Assembly: GCA_965233735.1 (NCBI GenBank)
Contig: OZ247501.1
Coordinates: 310,001-374,000, forward strand
Direction: 5' to 3'
DNA: 64,000 nucleotides
Origin: Cytomitobacter sp965233735
GTDB taxonomy: Bacteria; Pseudomonadota; Alphaproteobacteria; CAJXXZ01; 1604HC
Below the pieces are notes generated by a model. It ran no database searches. It was not told where the DNA came from and saw nothing but the letters and a program-made list of their open reading frames with translations. The position numbers and the translations under genes were made by a program. Below are positions 1 to 9,445 of the stretch, one piece after another. Positions within the stretch are counted from its first letter, which is position 1. Every line of letters starts with the position of its first letter.

Positions 1-1429
1 TTCTACTAGAATGAAAATTATTATTGTTTGAGTTTAATTTCCTGCAATCACCTATAAAATCATTTATAATTTTCGCATCAACTTTAATACTATTAGCATT
101 TTTATTGCAAAATGAAACCATTTCATTTAAGTAGTTTTGCAAATTATTTGAGTTTCTATATATATTATTTGTTACTTCATCTATTTTATCGCATATTCTA
201 CAATAATGAATCTTGGATTCTAATTTTTTAAATTGCTCATTTGTATATTTAGTTGACTGTTCGTTATTTACATTTAATGCATTATTTATTTTAGAAACTA
301 TATCATCAATATTAGATTTAACTTCTTTCTCAATAAAATTTTTATTATTATTTATCAAAGTTTGTTGCTCAAGTATTTTACATCCCATAGTTTTAGTTAA
401 TTTTGAAAATTCATTATTAAAATGAGATTCTAATTTTGTCAATTTTAATGATTGGCTTCTCAATTCAGTTTGCAAGCATTTAATAGTTTTATTTTTTTTA
501 ACATCTCTCTTAAATAACTCCATAAACATTAATGTATTTTGAATTTGAGGGTTTGACAAAAGCTCATTTCTTTCATTGGTTTGTTCAGATTGAATGTTTT
601 TCACTCCATCTTTTCTTTCGCTTAGCAACTCAAGGCTATAATTAATTAATTTTGATTCTATGGTAAATTCACCCACTAATTTATTCCATTTATTTTGTGA
701 GTCTTCAATTATGATTTTTCTATTTATAGATTCCTTGGATTCATTATGAATCACAGATAATTCATGTAACATGGCTTTGTTTAAATTCAATCTTGTTGAA
801 CTATCTTGTATACTAAATTCTTTCAACTGCAAAGCATGCAAAGACTCATAAATGCTTACAAAAACCATCTCAGAATCATCTTCCATATCATCATAAATAT
901 TATTTCTTTCCATAGATTCTGTTTCTTGATGTGATGATATTAATCTCTTATACCTATCTTGTCTTCTTAAATTTTTAGCTTCAGAAGGAAGTGTAGAATA
1001 GCCTTGTCCAAATCTATTGCTATCACCTGAATCAACAGATTCAGCATCTATTGTTGGATTTGGGTTTAATGTCATAGCACTTAGTGCTACATCTACTTTG
1101 TTTTGATCTGAATGAAGCGATGAGTCACTACTTTGTGATCCAATTACATCTGATTCTTGACTGTTCATACAGTTTCTTTCTAAATTTTCTGCATTTAAAT
1201 TTGAAAGATTTATATTAAAATTATAAGGCATTTTTGGAGCTGTTGGCTGACCAACACTGGGAGGAGCACTTTCTAATGAACTTTCAGCATAGGGAACGTT
1301 GTTAGATCCAACTCTAATTTCTACAGGCTCTTCAGTTGAGGCAGATTTAACACTTGCAGCATTTTCTACGTGAACTCCTGATTTCAGTTTGGAACATAAA
1401 ATCATCAATAACAATTTATAATATTTCAT
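1..1429 (-). CDS. Exported coiled-coil protein, C-terminus beyond the left edge
   Basis: The frame is open from an ATG at 1429 to the window edge (476 codons). AAGGAG stands just upstream of the ATG. The N-terminus MKYYKLLLMILCSKLKSG is a short basic-hydrophobic leader, so export is inferred. The next 180 or so residues are low-complexity and rich in Ser, Asn and Glu. The rest is Lys/Glu/Asn/Leu-rich and probably coiled coil. A motif HELSVIHN recurs as NELSVIHN in the next gene (1584-2516) and as NELFVLHH in 4404-6089, so the three are paralogues. I recognise no catalytic domain. A secreted effector or surface protein is only a guess. Confidence 0.8.
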   Translation of the reverse strand, partial: MKYYKLLLMILCSKLKSGVHVENAASVKSASTEEPVEIRVGSNNVPYAESSLESAPPSVGQPTAPKMPYNFNINLSNLNAENLERNCMNSQESDVIGSQSSDSSLHSDQNKVDVALSAMTLNPNPTIDAESVDSGDSNRFGQGYSTLPSEAKNLRRQDRYKRLISSHQETESMERNNIYDDMEDDSEMVFVSIYESLHALQLKEFSIQDSSTRLNLNKAMLHELSVIHNESKESINRKIIIEDSQNKWNKLVGEFTIESKLINYSLELLSERKDGVKNIQSEQTNERNELLSNPQIQNTLMFMELFKRDVKKNKTIKCLQTELRSQSLKLTKLESHFNNEFSKLTKTMGCKILEQQTLINNNKNFIEKEVKSNIDDIVSKINNALNVNNEQSTKYTNEQFKKLESKIHYCRICDKIDEVTNNIYRNSNNLQNYLNEMVSFCNKNANSIKVDAKIINDFIGDCRKLNSNNNNFHSSR

Positions 1430-1456
1430 AAATCTCCTTATATTCAAAGAGACTTT

Positions 1457-1487
1457 ATTATATTAAAATTTCCTTAAATTTAATCAA
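1457..1487 (-). promoter_or_regulatory. Candidate promoter of the left-edge coiled-coil gene
   Basis: On the minus strand a TATAAT -10 box (1457-1462) is preceded by TTGATT (1482-1487) with a 19-bp spacer, longer than the usual 17. It lies about 28 bp upstream of the start codon at 1429. In DNA this AT-rich such matches arise by chance. Confidence 0.35.
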
Positions 1488-1583
1488 ATGTACTTCGTTT
1501 TTCACTTTAAATCAATTAATTTAGAGAGAAAAAAAATATCTGCATTGCCAATCGGAGGAAATTTAGAGAACAAAGAATTAATC

Positions 1584-2516
1584 TCATTTATTTATTGTTT
1601 TTAGAGGGCATCCTATTCTGGTGGATTTTGAGCAAAGGATAAAGTTTATACATATTTCAATTCCAGTTACAATATGGGCATCTATAGTATTTTTCTCATT
1701 ACAATATAAAGCCTTACTTACATGTAAGTATTTTGCAAAACAACCAGTCAACATTAACTCATCTGCTTTTGAAAATACTTTTTTCATAAAAAGAAATTTA
1801 ATATCGGTTAATATTTCAATTTGTTCATCTATTATATCATGAGTAATATATGAAACTTTACCTACATCTTTCAAAGCATACGACTTTCTTATCATATACA
1901 TATGATGATTTAGATATTCATACCATGTGCAAAGAGAATACAAACCTAGCATGTTACGTCTATCGATATTACCAGATATCATGTTCTTCATTACAGGACC
2001 ATACAATTGGCTTGATAATTCACTTTTTTCTTCTTTTAGACATTTATAAATATCATTAATGACTGTGTTATGAATTACAGATAATTCATTTAATATAAAG
2101 TTGCTAAATTTTAATCTGCCTGAACTCTCTTTTTCATTAATTTCTTTCAACAACTCATAGCTTGACTGCTCTATACTTGTAGAATTTACAGGACAGGAAA
2201 CATTACTCAACTCAACTTTTTCTATGAAATCATTTGAGTAATATCGAATAATATCTTCTTCTTTTTTATTTTCTACGCTTACTTGAAAAGAAGAAGCACA
2301 AAGATCTAACAATGATAATTGTTTTACGATCAAATTTAATCTGTCTAAATTTTCTTTTTCATTAATTTCTTTCCACAATAAAGGATGCAAAGACTCATTT
2401 CTTGACTGAGCTACACTTGGAATAGTTACTTCTAATGAACTTGCATAATCTTTCACCTCAACTCCTGATTTCAGTTGAAAACATAAAATCGTTAGTAATA
2501 ATTTGTAATATTTCAT
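1584..2516 (-). CDS. Exported protein, paralogue of the left-edge gene
   Basis: I chose the ATG at 2516 because AAGGAAAT precedes it and it gives the leader MKYYKLLLTILCFQLKSG, nearly identical to that of the neighbouring gene. A start at 2540 would add eight residues and lacks a ribosome site. The protein is 310 residues. It contains two diverged copies of a segment beginning EINEKE, each followed by an Arg-Leu-rich helix; the second copy ends in NELSVIHN. The C-terminal third has several Cys and hydrophobic stretches. The gene follows the M23 peptidase gene by about 50 bp on the same strand and may be co-transcribed. Function is unknown. Confidence 0.75.
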   Translation of the reverse strand: MKYYKLLLTILCFQLKSGVEVKDYASSLEVTIPSVAQSRNESLHPLLWKEINEKENLDRLNLIVKQLSLLDLCASSFQVSVENKKEEDIIRYYSNDFIEKVELSNVSCPVNSTSIEQSSYELLKEINEKESSGRLKFSNFILNELSVIHNTVINDIYKCLKEEKSELSSQLYGPVMKNMISGNIDRRNMLGLYSLCTWYEYLNHHMYMIRKSYALKDVGKVSYITHDIIDEQIEILTDIKFLFMKKVFSKADELMLTGCFAKYLHVSKALYCNEKNTIDAHIVTGIEICINFILCSKSTRIGCPLKTINK

Positions 2517-2565
2517 AAATTTCCTTATTTTTAAATACATTTTATAAAGATAAATCTTTTTAATT

Positions 2566-3825
2566 TTACTTTATTTGTTGTTTTTTATATATAGCTAATT
2601 CTTTTTTAACTGCTATGGATTCATTTGAATCAAGTCTCTTATAAAAACTTTTTACAGAATGTGGGTGAACAGTTTTACCATCAATTCTGATTTCATAATG
2701 CAAGTGAGCAGAAGTGGTTATTCCTGTGTTTCCAACATAACCTATCAAATCACCTTTTTTGATTTTTTGATTTTTCTTTAATATTAAACTTTTCAAATGA
2801 GCATATCCAGTAGTAAGTTTTCCTTTATGTGTCATATGAGCCACTTCTACAAAGTTTCCATATCCATTGCAAGCAACTGATTTATCAACTATTCCACTAG
2901 CTTGAGCATATATAGGAGTTCCCATAGGAGAGGCATAGTCTACTCCTGTATGCATTCTCTGAACTTTCAAAACAGGATGAAGTCTCCACCCATAATCTGA
3001 TGAAACACGACCAGAAACAGGCCTGTTCAAAAAAACTATATCATCATAAGAGTAATTTTTAATAGGATTATACAGCTTTCCATTATGACTTAATAAATTT
3101 AAAGTTTGTCCATTTTTGTATTCTAAACAAAGCATTTTAACTTGAGGAATTTGTCCTTTTTTAGAATAAGTTTGATACCCAATGCTAATATTTATTATAT
3201 TCTTAATGTCGCTGAATTTTGTTAATTTTATAATTTGATCTGCAATATACTTTGGAAATTTATCATAAATAGATTTAGAGAAGTCTTTTCCAATGTTATG
3301 TTTTATAACTTTTTTAGAGTCTTTTTGTATCCATTCAGAAACAATATTATTTCCTATAGACTTAAGGTATATTTTAAACCCAAGTCCAGTAATATAAGAT
3401 TCAGAAAATATATATCTTCCATTTTCTTCAAGAACTTTTGTTTTTATTTTTGCTTGATGAAGATATGAATCAGGAATAATATCATTAATAGATTTCAATA
3501 CTTTTGTAACTTCGTCTAGAGATATTCCTTCTTTAGAAAATGAGACAGAAGCCCCTTCTTGACTAACAGTATGTGTAAATATAATTTCTTTTTTTGGAAA
3601 AGATTGAATTACAGGTTGATTTTGAGGAAGCTTAACAATGTTCAAAAATACAATGCACCCAGACATAAAAACACACACTCTCACTAAAGAAATTAGCTCG
3701 AGAAATAAGTATAGAAAATTCAACAAAGCCGGCATTAACCTTACAAAGCTAGCAACATATCTTCCCCAAAAACTTATTTCATCTACGAAGAATCTCAGAA
3801 TGACCGACACCATAAGAATAATCAT
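2566..3825 (-). CDS. M23-family (LytM-like) murein endopeptidase, membrane-anchored
   Basis: The 419-residue protein has a hydrophobic N-terminus (about residues 30-65, probably a membrane anchor), a middle domain of about 200 residues, and a C-terminal M23 domain (about 265-395). The zinc-site motifs are intact: H292-x3-D296 (HTGVD), YAHL with H343, and H374-L-H376-YE. M23 enzymes cut peptide cross-links in peptidoglycan, so this is probably a periplasmic cell-wall hydrolase of the MepM type. All the metal ligands are present, so it should be active. Start choice is uncertain because no clear ribosome site is seen; Met5 and Met54 are alternatives. The presence of the gene suggests the organism keeps some peptidoglycan. 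Confidence 0.9.
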   Translation of the reverse strand: MIILMVSVILRFFVDEISFWGRYVASFVRLMPALLNFLYLFLELISLVRVCVFMSGCIVFLNIVKLPQNQPVIQSFPKKEIIFTHTVSQEGASVSFSKEGISLDEVTKVLKSINDIIPDSYLHQAKIKTKVLEENGRYIFSESYITGLGFKIYLKSIGNNIVSEWIQKDSKKVIKHNIGKDFSKSIYDKFPKYIADQIIKLTKFSDIKNIINISIGYQTYSKKGQIPQVKMLCLEYKNGQTLNLLSHNGKLYNPIKNYSYDDIVFLNRPVSGRVSSDYGWRLHPVLKVQRMHTGVDYASPMGTPIYAQASGIVDKSVACNGYGNFVEVAHMTHKGKLTTGYAHLKSLILKKNQKIKKGDLIGYVGNTGITTSAHLHYEIRIDGKTVHPHSVKSFYKRLDSNESIAVKKELAIYKKQQIK

Positions 3826-4062
3826 ATCATAATTTCAAACATTTCGGATATATTTTTTTAATAAAAGGATAATTTATATCAGAAAACATACTGTATAATT
3901 TAATAAAAACATGAATAAAAAATGTTGATTTATCAACAAATAAAAGAAATAAAAAACATTTTATAACTTGAAGACAAGCAATGAATTAATAATTTTAAAA
4001 ATTTAAGAAATATTCATCAAAACCATTGCTATAAACAAGCAAACAAGGCAAAATATTACCAA

Positions 4063-4136
4063 GGCGAAGTAGCTCAGCTGGTTAGAGCGGCGGAATCATA
4101 ATCCGCATGTCGGGGGTTCGAGCCCCTCCTTCGCTA
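4063..4136 (+). tRNA. tRNA-Met (CAT), elongator type
   Basis: A full cloverleaf is visible: acceptor GGCGAAG/CTTCGCT with a G:U first pair and discriminator A, D arm, anticodon stem GCGGA/TCCGC around a loop with CAT, and a T arm with GGTTCGAGCC. The 3' CCA is not encoded. The body resembles alphaproteobacterial elongator tRNA-Met rather than initiator. A lysidine-modified tRNA-Ile(CAT) cannot be fully excluded. Confidence 0.93.
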
Positions 4137-4403
4137 TTTTATTAACATAAACTTCTTATTATATTAATTTAATTTTGTTAATCAAAACAATGTATTGCAT
4201 AATTGAATCAAAAATTTAAAAATCTATTAACTTAAAAGGCTGTTTTCTCTTTTATTCATACAAAAATAACTTTAAAAATAGTACAAAACCTTATGGGCTT
4301 TTAGATAGTTTTTTTAATATAAAAACTATTTAAATTTGATAATGTTGACTTACAAAAAAAACCAACTAATTATTCTAAAAATCGTCAAATATATTTACTT
4401 AAT

Positions 4404-6089
4404 TCATAGCTTTCTTAATAAATTATTCATTGATTCTATTAATTTATTATTCCATTTATCTGATGAATAAACCTCTTGCATAATATCATGTATGTTTTGT
4501 ATGTTTATCCAATAAGTTTTTTGATTTTTTTTGTTGCATTCAGTCAAAAATACAGTAAGATTTTCACCTCCAATTGTAGGAGGAAGACTTTTTGTCAAAT
4601 TTTCAATATCAAGCATGTAATTATGAAAAACTTCTTTAAATTTATTTCCTGGTTTTAACTCTTCAATAGCTTTATTCTTTATTTCATTAAGCCTTAAACA
4701 AGCAATTTGAGGAAACAAAGCTTTATTTACTGCATTAATTTCTGAAAGCAAAACTTCTTTAGTAGAGGCAATCTTGTCTAAAATTTTGATTTTATTAATC
4801 TGATCTCTTTCCTGGCATTCTTGAGATATTTTTATTTGAAGGTATTTATCAAGCTCGTCAAACTTATATGATAATGATTCAAATGTGTTGCATGTTTTTT
4901 TCTTTTCTTTTTTTATTTTTGCTAAAATATCTGCTTCTAAAACGTTGATTCTATTTTCTTGAAAATCATATTGCTCTTTTAACAAATTTTTCATAATCTT
5001 TATCTCTTGCCTCATAAATGAATCAGATTTATCAATATGATACTTCATAGAGGATTTCAAATCTTTCATTTCTGTTTTAAATTTCTTTTCAATATTAATA
5101 TCTGATTGTTTTGTTTTATTATTTTTTAATTGTTCGATCTCAAAGTCTTTTTCTTTGATTTGATTATGCAAATGCCTTATCATTGAATTCATATATATAC
5201 TTTGCATATTGTTTGACAATTCATTCCACTCATTATTTTGCTCTTGGTTTATTTTCTCTGCTTTGAATTCTCTTACTTTAATAAATGACTCATATGCTAT
5301 ATTTTTCAAATTTGATTCTAACTCAGATTCTTTTAACGTAATTCCAAGAAAATGTTTTGAATGTTTAAAATATAATGCAAAAAAATCTTTTTCTTCTTTT
5401 TCAGCTTCAGACCTAAAATTTGCTTCATCTCTTATTAAACTCGCAATTTGTGTATTATTTTCAAACTCTATTATTAAATTGTTAATGCCAAATTCTTGAT
5501 TCTCTATTATATTATTTCTTTGTATATCTTCATTGTACTCATGATGCAGCACAAACAATTCATTGAATATACTACTATATATTTTTTTCCTTTCTAAATC
5601 CTCATTTGTGAAAAATTCTTCACACTTCAAAGAATTAAATTCATATACCATATCACAAAGAAGAACAGAAATATCATCTATAGACTTATCAGTTAAATCG
5701 TTTCTACATAATTCTTCATCTTCAATAAAAAGTGATAAAGCTCTTTCATGATTTGCTTTTTGCCTGCTAGATCTTTCAAATCTCAATTGATCTCTAACCA
5801 TAGGATCTGCTTGAAAATTATATGTTCCATAAAAACTATTACGTTCATCAGATGGTTTGCTGCTAGATTTTTTAGAAACTAAATCATCAATACTGTTTTT
5901 TTCATCAAAACAACAACTTTTCATAACGCTATTTTCATCTGATGGAGGTCCAAAATTGGGTTTTTTAATATCAACATAACTGCCAATGCAGCTGGAAGTT
6001 GTATCTGACTCCATTGCTTCAGGAGCAGGACCATTACTTCCTGCATTCAAGTAAAAACATAACACTAATAATAATTTAGAATGTTGCAT
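4404..6089 (-). CDS. Exported coiled-coil protein, 561 residues
   Basis: The ATG at 6089 is preceded by AAAGGAGG, a strong ribosome site. The leader MQHSKLLLVLCFYLNAG again has the L-C signature. Residues of about 20-110 are Ser/Asp/Asn-rich and probably disordered. From about 130 to the end the sequence is Lys/Glu/Asn/Ile-rich with heptad character, interpreted as coiled coil. The motif NELFVLHH at about residue 167 corresponds to NELSVIHN in the two genes to the left. The gene diverges from the metallo-beta-lactamase-fold gene across a 458-bp gap. No enzymatic motif is seen. It is probably secreted, and the cell-biological role is unknown. Confidence 0.8.
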   Translation of the reverse strand: MQHSKLLLVLCFYLNAGSNGPAPEAMESDTTSSCIGSYVDIKKPNFGPPSDENSVMKSCCFDEKNSIDDLVSKKSSSKPSDERNSFYGTYNFQADPMVRDQLRFERSSRQKANHERALSLFIEDEELCRNDLTDKSIDDISVLLCDMVYEFNSLKCEEFFTNEDLERKKIYSSIFNELFVLHHEYNEDIQRNNIIENQEFGINNLIIEFENNTQIASLIRDEANFRSEAEKEEKDFFALYFKHSKHFLGITLKESELESNLKNIAYESFIKVREFKAEKINQEQNNEWNELSNNMQSIYMNSMIRHLHNQIKEKDFEIEQLKNNKTKQSDINIEKKFKTEMKDLKSSMKYHIDKSDSFMRQEIKIMKNLLKEQYDFQENRINVLEADILAKIKKEKKKTCNTFESLSYKFDELDKYLQIKISQECQERDQINKIKILDKIASTKEVLLSEINAVNKALFPQIACLRLNEIKNKAIEELKPGNKFKEVFHNYMLDIENLTKSLPPTIGGENLTVFLTECNKKNQKTYWINIQNIHDIMQEVYSSDKWNNKLIESMNNLLRKL

Positions 6090-6547
6090 AAACCCTCCTT
6101 TATTTTCAAGAAATAACCGATATTCCTTAAATTTATCTCACTTTAATCTCTTTGCAATGCAAAATCAATAGTGTTTTTTCCGATATTTTAACTACAAAAA
6201 TACTGTTTCTCAAAGTTTTATAACTTATTAATTATGTATATTTTTGAATCTTTATTTAATAGTATTTACGATATTTTTCAATTTTTCATCCATAATGATT
6301 TTGAAATAATTTATATATGAATTAAATTTCAATTGAACAATTCACTCATCTTGCAAAACAATGCTTTTGATGTACATACAATGATTATGAATATCTATTA
6401 TTTCTTCTTTTAAACTCTCAATTATTTATTTGAAGTTTTTGATTTATCAATTAGAATATATCACTTATTACAATTAATTTGTTTCCAAAATGTACAGTTT
6501 GGTTAATTTAAGAATGTTTGATGAAAAATTATTCATAAAGGAGAAAT
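6090..6547. other. AT-rich intergenic region between divergent exported-protein genes
   Basis: The gap contains no coding frame or RNA gene that I can support. It should hold the two divergent promoters. A string resembling TTAATTTAAG lies upstream of both genes, but I could not assign -35/-10 boxes with confidence. Confidence 0.5.
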
Positions 6548-7445
6548 ATGAAATATAAGATAAATTTTTTAATTATTGTTAATATGTTTGCTGGTGACGT
6601 CACAGGTGAATTTATTACTCACTCAGTTGGACAAGGTAATTGTCAAACTTGCGTTTATACTATTCAAAGCAAAAAAAATAGGATTCCTAATAGATGCTGG
6701 ATCTTCAGAAATGAGTTTTGACAAAAGATTAAGTAATTATGGTGAATATGTTGATGTGTTTACTTCTAATAGATCTGTAAAACCTACATCAGAAGCGTTA
6801 AAATTATTAAGCGAAACTTTTGATTCTAATAAAGAATTTCCACACGGCTCAGAATTAAAATTAAATAATTTATCACATGATATAATCAAGGCCGACCAAC
6901 AAAAACCTAAAAATAAAACTAAAGCACTTGAAAGAATAAATGAACAACTAACAGATTTAAATCTGTTAATCATTTTATTATCGCATACAGATAAAGATCA
7001 TATTAATTGGGTTACAAATATTGACTGTATAGAAGGCAATAAAGACAAAACAATTTCTTTCTTATGTGGAGATTGGGATGCTAAAAATAGCAAAGAATCT
7101 AATCAAACTAAAGCATTTCTTGAAAAAAACACTATAATGCACGAACCATATAAATGGGGAAATGAAGAATTTCCTCATTTAAATCCTAAATTTTTCTCCG
7201 GAAATTTTGTTGAATTATTAGAGCAGCCAATTACACAGTTAAAGAATAAAATTGAATTGTGCAAAAAAAACATTAACATTAATGAAGAAAAAATCAAAGA
7301 AGAAAACAAAAATTCTTCATTTTTTTCTCGAATTTCAAGATCTTCAACAAGATTAATTCATGATACATTTGTTGGCAGTGATGACCATAACAATATTCGT
7401 AAATATGAATCAGAAATTCAAGTTAATAAAAATTTTGGTCAATGA
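6548..7445 (+). pseudogene. ComEC-like metallo-beta-lactamase-fold protein, N-terminal half, frameshifted at poly(A)
   Basis: An ATG at 6548, preceded by AAAGGAGAAAT, opens a leader MKYKINFLIIVNMFAGDVTG followed by the family motif HSVGQGNC. At an eight-A run (6671-6678) this frame shifts and soon stops at a TGA. Dropping one A joins it to a frame reading IGFLIDAGSS and on through LLSHTDKDH, the HxDxDH metal motif of ComEC-like metallo-beta-lactamases. That frame ends in TGA at 7445. The fold continues in the next frame (7442-8869). It is therefore either a recent pseudogene, a gene rescued by transcriptional slippage on poly(A), or a sequencing error. The leader suggests the intact protein was exported. 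Confidence 0.75.
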
Positions 7446-8869
7446 ATACTAAAGAATATTACTCTAGTAATGATAAATTTGTAGATGATAACCAATCTAG
7501 CACAATAGTTTCTTTCACACTTCCATCTGAAAATTCTTTAACTTCATTTATTTGCACTGGAGATGCGGAAAAATCTACTACTAACAAACTGAGTGAAAAT
7601 GTTGGATATAGAAGTGATGTATTAAGAGAAAAAGTAAGCAATTCAAACCATTTTGTAATTCTTACATCCCCTCATCATGGAGCTGAAACTAATACTGATG
7701 CATTACAAGCATTGATTGGTTTATTCAAACCTAATGTATTGATTGTATCTGCTGGATCTGGATCACAATGCCAACATCCACATAAAGAATTTATCAATTT
7801 ATTTGATAATAATATGCAAAATAGATTTGATGAATTTTCAAAAACATACAAACATCTTTTTCCCATGCCAGTAGTATTTTTTAAAAAATCTTCTACTGTA
7901 GATTATGCCAGAGAAGATTGGCTTAATGCAAAAGGTGAAAACAACAATAAAATAACTAGACAAGCCTATGATGAAGCCATAGAAGTGGAAAACACAGCAA
8001 AAGAATTAAACAAGCCAGTTTCTAAAACAACTAGAGCTCATTCATTAACATCAAGACCTTACATTTGGTCTACATATTATAATGGAGATATAAAATTTGA
8101 TTCAGTTAAAAATGTATTTTCTATTCGTGGGCCATCAGTAATCAAACATAATGATAAAAATTATTATATTGATTTTGAAAATCCATTAATTGCAGATTCA
8201 TTAATAGTTTGCAATGAAGACGATAACTCTAACACTTTCTTTGGTGCTCTAAGAAGTTCAGCGCGTAGAATAAGTCGTTTAATAGGACTTACAAAACCTA
8301 CTGTAAAATTATCAGATAATAAAAATTATGAATTATTAGATAATGATATATATATTTCTGAAGACACTATAAATAAAGTTAAAAAAATAGATGAAGGGTA
8401 TTATGCAATTTATGAAATAACTCACGATGTTATAGATTTTGCTACTGAGCGCCAAGAACAAGAAAAAAGATCTATTCCAAGTTTTCATTCATCTAGCGTG
8501 TTTGGAAATAGCGCTTCAAGTTCTGATGAATTGCCTGGCTTAAGAGAAGCTATAGCAAATCATAATAGCACAAGACATCAAGATCCATTGCCATTTATGT
8601 CAAGTCGCACACAAGCATTTGCAAGAGCAGCAGAAGAAAGACACAATAGCTCATCAAGATATGAAAATCCTGTACAAAACAATTCAAGAACACATACAGT
8701 TTCTTTGAAATTTAAAGGAACAGATTGTTATGGATGTTCAAACTATGAAACAGATTCAATGGTTCCAGAATCTTCAATAAAAAACATAGGAAATCAACTT
8801 TTAAGCAAACATAAAAACGTTATGATAACTAGTCATCATCATTGCGCTTCTTTTTTGTTTGAAAGATAA
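7442..8869 (+). CDS. Metallo-beta-lactamase-fold protein, C-terminal half plus long extension
   Basis: The 475-codon frame starts with an ATG that overlaps the previous stop by ATGA, so coupling or a -1 shift could link the two. Early residues carry the second half of the ComEC-like metallo-beta-lactamase domain: FICTGDAEK (metal Asp) and LTSPHHGAET (metal His), then NVLIVSAGSG and a QCQHPHKEF strand. About 300 further residues are unrecognised, Ser/Arg/Asn-rich and end in a Cys/His-containing tail (GTDCYGC, SHHHCA). On its own this half cannot complete the metal site, because the HxDxDH motif lies in the upstream frame. Substrate is unknown; relatives act on nucleic acids or phosphodiesters. 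Confidence 0.7.
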   Translation: MNTKEYYSSNDKFVDDNQSSTIVSFTLPSENSLTSFICTGDAEKSTTNKLSENVGYRSDVLREKVSNSNHFVILTSPHHGAETNTDALQALIGLFKPNVLIVSAGSGSQCQHPHKEFINLFDNNMQNRFDEFSKTYKHLFPMPVVFFKKSSTVDYAREDWLNAKGENNNKITRQAYDEAIEVENTAKELNKPVSKTTRAHSLTSRPYIWSTYYNGDIKFDSVKNVFSIRGPSVIKHNDKNYYIDFENPLIADSLIVCNEDDNSNTFFGALRSSARRISRLIGLTKPTVKLSDNKNYELLDNDIYISEDTINKVKKIDEGYYAIYEITHDVIDFATERQEQEKRSIPSFHSSSVFGNSASSSDELPGLREAIANHNSTRHQDPLPFMSSRTQAFARAAEERHNSSSRYENPVQNNSRTHTVSLKFKGTDCYGCSNYETDSMVPESSIKNIGNQLLSKHKNVMITSHHHCASFLFER

Positions 8870-9054
8870 TATTTGCATTAAAAAGGATTCAATTATTTCA
8901 AATTGCTATTTTCAATAAAAAAAAAGAATAAAATTCATATTAACAATGATCAATTTAAATACCCAACAAAAATAATATATTATGTAAATAAGAATTTATA
9001 TATAACTATTATAATAATTAAATTTTACTTTTTTATATAAAATCAGAATTGACC

Positions 9055-9091
9055 AAAAAATTTTATAGAGTTTCTGTTGCTCGGCACTCTA
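9055..9091 (-). terminator. Candidate terminator of the tmRNA gene
   Basis: On the minus strand TAGAGT and ACTCTA form a 6-bp stem around a 14-nt loop, followed after five nucleotides by six T. It lies directly downstream of the tmRNA coding piece. Confidence 0.5.
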
Positions 9092-9345
9092 CAAGCCGCA
9101 TTTTAAGAATTAATAATCCTTAAAAACCACAATTAGCCATTTACGGCTACGAGTGGATTGCTCACATTACTGTTTGCATTTATCGTTTTAGTTTATTACG
9201 GGAAACAATTCCGAGCAAAAATCAAACCGTTCAATTCACGTCGATCCTAATTCATCCCCATAAATGAAGATGTCGGGCTCCGCCCCCGAGTCCGCCAAAC
9301 CTAGTTAGTTTGATGTTTATTGCTATATTTGCAGCTTTCACTACA
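9060..9345 (-). ncRNA. ssrA: tmRNA, two-piece (circularly permuted) alphaproteobacterial type
   Basis: Read on the minus strand, the acceptor piece comes first. A 5-bp T stem TCGGG/CCCGA with a 7-nt loop leads into CATCTTC plus discriminator A (9265-9272). Only five nucleotides later the coding piece begins with GGGGATGAATTAGGATCGAC, the tmRNA 5' signature, starting at 9259. GGGGATG pairs with CATCTTC to make the 7-bp acceptor stem. The resume codon GCA is at 9177. The tag reads ANSNVSNPLVAVNG and stops at TAA (9133-9135), inside a hairpin TAGCC/GGCTA. CCA is not encoded. tmRNA rescues stalled ribosomes and tags the product for proteolysis. The outer limits are estimated from the promoter and terminator. 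Confidence 0.88.
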
Positions 9346-9353
9346 ACAAATTA

Positions 9354-9381
9354 ATTATGCCATATAAAGCTTTGAAAGCAA
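9354..9381 (-). promoter_or_regulatory. Candidate ssrA promoter
   Basis: TTGCTT (9376-9381) and CATAAT (9354-9359) are separated by 16 bp on the minus strand. They would place the transcription start near 9346, just before the acceptor-piece stem CAAAC/GTTTG. Confidence 0.5.
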
Positions 9382-9445
9382 TAAAAAAACAAAATTATTT
9401 CATTAAAATTAGGACTCTGTTATATATAAGTATAATTGAGGAAAC

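Noticed and set aside
9431..9436. TATAAT promoter box of the first SnoaL-like gene
   Set aside because: It is only 10 bp from the ATG and would leave the ribosome site outside the transcript.
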